DNA of 9,706 nucleotides from the NCBI GenBank assembly GCA_017964325.1, contig JAGCSE010000191.1, positions 1-9,706 on the forward strand. Direction: 5' to 3'. The translations under genes and the position numbers were made by a program. The notes below the pieces were generated by a model. It was not told the origin of the DNA, did not search any database, and saw only the letters and a list, made by a program, of their open reading frames with translations. This document shows, piece after piece, positions 7,470 to 9,706 of the stretch (the stretch's first letter is position 1; each line of letters starts with the position of its first letter). The stretch comes from Victivallales bacterium. GTDB lineage: Bacteria > Verrucomicrobiota > Lentisphaeria > Oligosphaerales > Oligosphaeraceae.

Positions 7470-8639
7470 TTAAAGACTGTTTATGAAATCTGCGGCGAGC
7501 TTGGCGTCGCCTGGATAGGGGTAGGTTACATTACCGATGGTGATGGAGGTTTCGGGGCCTTTGCCCGCGAGAATCAATACATCACCTTCGGCCATGTCCT
7601 GCAAGGCTTTGTGGACGGCGCTTTCGCGATCGACGATGATTTCGCATTTGCCGTTGTCGGCTTGGATGAGCTCCGCCAGCGTGCGGCAAAGTTCGTTGGG
7701 ATCTTCGTCGCGCGGATTGTCGGACGTCACGTATGTCAGATCGGCGAGCAGGGCGCTTTCATGGGCCATGCCGCGGCGGCGTTCGCCGCGATTGCCGCCG
7801 ACGCCGTAGAGGATGCGGATCTTGCCGTTTGGATGGCGGATGCGCATTTCGGTCAGCAAAGCGTTGAAGCTGATGGAGTTGTGGGCGTAATCGACGATGA
7901 CCGTACGGCCTTTTTTCGAATAGGTTTCGCTGCGCCCCGGAATCTTTGTCGCGGTGATGGCTTCAGCCGCTGTGACAGGATTCAAGCCCATCAGATAAAT
8001 CACGGAAAAGGCCGCCAATGCGTTGCTGACGTTGTAGATTCCTGGCATGCCGACTGTTGCATACGTTGTCCAGGCAGGCGTGACGACCGTGAAAGACATG
8101 CCGTCCGCCGTCCGCTGGATGTCTTTTGCATAGACGTCTGCACCGCTGTCTGGATTCGTGGAGAAGCTGACGACGCGTTTGCCGTTGCCTTCCTGCGACG
8201 CCTTGACCATGTCGTCGAAGCATTCGACATCTTTATTGAGGATGGCGTTTTCGTAGCGTTTGACGATCTGCCGTTTGTAGAAATAGTATTCCTCCAGCGT
8301 GGCGTGCTCTTCGGCGGAACCGATGTGGTCCGGCGCGAAGTTTGTGAAAATACCATACTTAAAGGGCAGCCCCGCTGCGCGGCCTTCCTTTTCGCCGATG
8401 CTGGAAAGCTCCAACGCGAAGGCGGTGCAACCGTTGGCTTCAGCGCGTTTGACGGTGTTGTGGACGATGGGCGCAGGCGGCGTCGTGAAGCCGCCGTTGT
8501 CGATTTCGTCCTTTCCGTCGAAGATGCCCATGGTCGAGACGAACGCCGTCGGCTTGCCAGTGGCGGCCTTGACGGCGTTGTAAATGAAATGTGTGACGGT
8601 GGTGGTTCCTTTTGTTCCGGTGACGGCGATGATGTCCAT
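7470..8639 (-). CDS. MurE-like Mur ligase lacking the N-terminal domain and the P-loop lysine
   Basis: With the preferred start at 8639 the protein has 389 residues and begins straight in the ATP-binding domain (MDIIAVTGTKG). Mur ligases join amino acids to UDP-muramyl precursors in the cytoplasm. MurE-like marks include LELSS (76-80), FTNFAPDHIG (98-107), the YFYKR lysine K122 (equivalent to the carbamylated lysine), IPGRSETY (233-240), VIVDYAHNS (247-255), GVGGNRGERRRG (279-290), and TSDNPRDEDP (305-314) with the DNPR motif linked to meso-diaminopimelate. The ATP loop reads GTKGTTT (8-14), with Thr12 where GTNGKT-type loops have lysine. SSHG of MurE is SSIG here, and GKGHE is GKGPE. MurE usually has about 490 residues; the UDP-sugar domain of about 90 residues is missing. 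A longer start at 8687 exists, but AGGAGAGAGGAAG lies just before 8639. It could be a specialised paralogue acting on a different substrate. Confidence 0.85.
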   Translation of the reverse strand: MDIIAVTGTKGTTTVTHFIYNAVKAATGKPTAFVSTMGIFDGKDEIDNGGFTTPPAPIVHNTVKRAEANGCTAFALELSSIGEKEGRAAGLPFKYGIFTNFAPDHIGSAEEHATLEEYYFYKRQIVKRYENAILNKDVECFDDMVKASQEGNGKRVVSFSTNPDSGADVYAKDIQRTADGMSFTVVTPAWTTYATVGMPGIYNVSNALAAFSVIYLMGLNPVTAAEAITATKIPGRSETYSKKGRTVIVDYAHNSISFNALLTEMRIRHPNGKIRILYGVGGNRGERRRGMAHESALLADLTYVTSDNPRDEDPNELCRTLAELIQADNGKCEIIVDRESAVHKALQDMAEGDVLILAGKGPETSITIGNVTYPYPGDAKLAADFINSL

Positions 8640-8642
8640 GTC

Positions 8643-8660
8643 TTCCTCTCTCCTTTTTTG
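8643..8660 (-). promoter_or_regulatory. Purine-rich ribosome binding site that decides the Mur ligase start
   Basis: The minus strand reads AAAAGGAGAGAGGAAG ending 3-4 bases before the ATG at 8639-8637. The upstream in-frame ATG at 8687 has no comparable site. The protein from 8639 starts directly with the first beta-strand of the nucleotide-binding fold, which agrees with this choice. Confidence 0.65.
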
Positions 8661-8680
8661 TGTGGTGATTGTGTTGTATT

Positions 8681-8702
8681 TGGCCATGTCAGAGCATGGC
8701 CA
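8681..8702. repeat. Inverted repeat TGGCCATG/CATGGCCA
   Basis: Perfect 8-bp arms at 8681-8688 and 8695-8702 with a 6-base loop (TCAGAG). There is no T-tract on either side, so it is not a typical terminator. It overlaps the alternative start codon at 8687-8685 of the Mur ligase frame. It could be an operator-like site or an RNA hairpin in the leader of that gene. Confidence 0.45.
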
Positions 8703-8713
8703 TCTTCTCGTGT

Positions 8714-8771
8714 ATTTGGGAGGGGCGCGCTCCTGCGCGACCGGTCACGCGGATGCGTGACCCTCCCAAAT
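8714..8771. repeat. 58-base palindromic element with three-way-junction symmetry
   Basis: Outer arms ATTTGGGAGGG (8714-8724) and CCCTCCCAAAT (8761-8771) are perfect complements. Between them are two nested hairpins: CGCGC-TCCT-GCGCG (8726-8739) and GGTCACGC-GGAT-GCGTGACC (8743-8762, its last two bases shared with the outer arm). All three stems are fully paired, which is hard to get by chance. It starts 2 bases beyond the stop codon of the 8774-9643 gene and is much more GC-rich than the gaps around it. It looks like a REP/MITE-like dispersed intergenic repeat or a structured 3' end; only one copy is in the window. Confidence 0.6.
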
Positions 8772-8773
8772 TT

Positions 8774-9643
8774 TTAGCAGCCTAATTTGCCGCGGAGGTT
8801 TTCAAGGCTTTTTTGGAGACTGTCGAAGGCGGGCAGGTCGCCGGAATCGCGTTCGACGGCGTACCATTCGACGTTGGAGGCGCGGCAGGCGGGCAGGATG
8901 CGCTGCCAGTTGAGATTGCCGTCGCCGACTTCGCACATCTGCAGCGTGCTGCGATTCTGCGCAAGGCGTATGTCCTTGAAATGCAACACGGGGCAGCGGT
9001 TTGGAACCGCCTCGATGTATTTGACGGGATCCGCCCCCGCGCGGGCGATCCAGAACAGATCGAACTCGAACCAGATGGACGGCGACAGATTTTTCATGAG
9101 AAAATCAATCGGCAGGAAATCTTCGCACTGCACAAATTCATGAGAATGATTGTGATAGCCGATGGTGATGCCCGAACCTGCGAATTTCGCCGCGATGCCG
9201 TTGTAGCGTTTCACGAAATTCTCCCAGAGGGCGCGGTCCCATTTGACATCCTTCCCAGGAAAGAAGCCTCCGATGGCTACATACTTGCAATTCCACATCT
9301 TATGTTCATCGATGACTTTGTTGGGATTGCGTTCCATTTCGCCTATGCCCGTGTGGGTGACGGCGCATTGGAGGCCTTCGCCTTCCAAAATCTTCTTGAT
9401 TTCCGTGGCGGCGATGGGGCCGTGGCCCGACAACTGGACACCGTCGTAACCCATCTTTTTTACCTTCGCGCAGGATTCCGCCAGACCTGCCGGCGTTTTC
9501 GTGAATTCGCGGACGGTGTACATCTGCGCGGCGAGAAGCGCTTTTTTCGGAGCGGGCTTCGCGGTGGCTTCCTGTCCTTTCAGGTTGAAGCCGAGCGCTG
9601 CGGCGCTCAGCCCCATGCATTTGAGCATATCACGTCTGTTCAT
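8774..9643 (-). CDS. Tat-exported sugar phosphate isomerase/epimerase-like TIM barrel protein
   Basis: The 289-residue protein opens with a twin-arginine signal: MNRRDMLKCMGLSAAALGF, fitting R-R-x-hydrophobic-hydrophobic-K, so it is probably folded in the cytoplasm, perhaps with metal bound, and exported by Tat. Residues 35-285 fit the xylose-isomerase-like / AP endonuclease family 2 barrel: AAQMYTVREF (38-47), GYDGVQLSGHG (65-75), YHNHSHEF (163-170), WFEFDLFW (191-198), VLHFKDI (219-225), WYAVERD (260-266). Candidate metal-site residues are D195, H221 and E264; a glutamate from the 160s region is also expected. Members of this family isomerise or epimerise keto sugars and inositol derivatives; the substrate here is unknown. 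AGGA about 8 bases before ATG supports the start. Its stop lies 2 bases from the 58-base palindromic element. It may belong with the carbohydrate theme of the window, but it is not linked to the operon at 6187-1. Confidence 0.87.
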   Translation of the reverse strand: MNRRDMLKCMGLSAAALGFNLKGQEATAKPAPKKALLAAQMYTVREFTKTPAGLAESCAKVKKMGYDGVQLSGHGPIAATEIKKILEGEGLQCAVTHTGIGEMERNPNKVIDEHKMWNCKYVAIGGFFPGKDVKWDRALWENFVKRYNGIAAKFAGSGITIGYHNHSHEFVQCEDFLPIDFLMKNLSPSIWFEFDLFWIARAGADPVKYIEAVPNRCPVLHFKDIRLAQNRSTLQMCEVGDGNLNWQRILPACRASNVEWYAVERDSGDLPAFDSLQKSLENLRGKLGC

Positions 9644-9673
9644 AGCTGTTTTCCTATAATAAAATAATGATTT

Positions 9674-9706
9674 TTCTAGAGCTTCTAGATTTTCTAGAGC
9701 TTCTAG
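9674..9706. repeat. Intergenic nonamer tandem repeat, copy 3 (reaches window edge)
   Basis: Units TTCTAGAGC, TTCTAGATT, TTCTAGAGC and TTCTAG repeat with an exact 9-base period up to the last base. This is the same TTCTAGAGn motif as at 2005-2017 and 6265-6291. The array lies upstream of the isomerase-like gene and may continue beyond the window. Confidence 0.7.

Noticed and set aside
8640..8687. Longer start of the Mur ligase at 8687
   Set aside because: It would add 16 residues (MAKYNTITTQKRREED) that include the translated ribosome binding site; there is no good site before 8687, while a strong one lies before 8639.
8714..8771. Cloverleaf-like fold considered as a tRNA
   Set aside because: It is too short, has only two inner hairpins, no T-loop consensus, and no anticodon-like seven-base loop.
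7464..8777. Long plus-strand open frame (437 codons) across the Mur ligase gene
   Set aside because: It is antisense to a gene with clear Mur ligase motifs; its own protein is a low-complexity Ala/Val/Asp/Phe mix with no recognisable domain. The openness comes from codon bias of the minus-strand gene.
8813..9667. Plus-strand open frame (284 codons) across the isomerase-like gene
   Set aside because: It mirrors the minus-strand gene, which has a Tat signal and family motifs; the mirrored protein has none.
9674..9706. Nonamer array considered as a CRISPR or a heat-shock-type element
   Set aside because: Units are contiguous 9-mers without spacers, so it is not CRISPR. The TTC/GA pattern resembles eukaryotic heat-shock elements only by chance of a TCTAGA core, and the context is bacterial.

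Overview
All seven protein-coding genes lie on the minus strand, so transcription runs from the high-coordinate end towards base 1. Coding DNA is moderately GC-rich and the intergenic DNA is AT-rich. The gene mix suggests a bacterium of the PVC superphylum, perhaps Lentisphaerota, Kiritimatiellota, Verrucomicrobiota or Planctomycetota: many exported carbohydrate-active proteins with LamG-like, GH42-like, beta-helix and five-bladed-propeller folds, a HEAT-repeat plus galactose-binding lipoprotein, and a Tat-exported sugar isomerase-like protein. This placement is inferred from gene content; there is no rRNA or other marker in the window.

In order of transcription: (1) 9643-8774, a Tat-signal sugar phosphate isomerase/epimerase-like TIM barrel. 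(2) 8773-8640, a 134-base gap with two inverted repeats, one of them a 58-base element that can fold as a three-way junction. (3) 8639-7470, a MurE-like Mur ligase that lacks the usual N-terminal UDP-sugar domain and the usual P-loop lysine. (4) 7469-7164, an AT-rich gap with a probable terminator and a possible promoter. (5) 7163-6300, an unrecognised exported protein, followed by a strong intrinsic terminator at 6209-6247. (6) 6187-1, four tightly packed genes that look like one operon: a HEAT-repeat/galactose-binding lipoprotein, a 1065-residue LamG plus GH42-like protein, a beta-helix pectate-lyase-fold protein, and a five-bladed beta-propeller glycosidase-like protein cut by the window edge.

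The four-gene block is best read as an export-based glycan-processing operon. Each product has a signal sequence (weak in the beta-helix protein), and each has a fold used to bind or cut carbohydrate. No transporter or regulator is visible in the window and the substrate cannot be told from sequence. The isomerase-like gene fits the same carbohydrate theme; the Mur ligase gene does not obviously belong to it.

The points most worth a second look are: a 9-base tandem motif (TTCTAGAGA-like) that recurs in three intergenic gaps; the 58-base palindromic element abutting a stop codon; the Mur ligase with an altered ATP-binding loop; the GH42-like protein that seems to lack its nucleophile glutamate; and a terminator placed only 21 bases before the start codon of the glycan operon.
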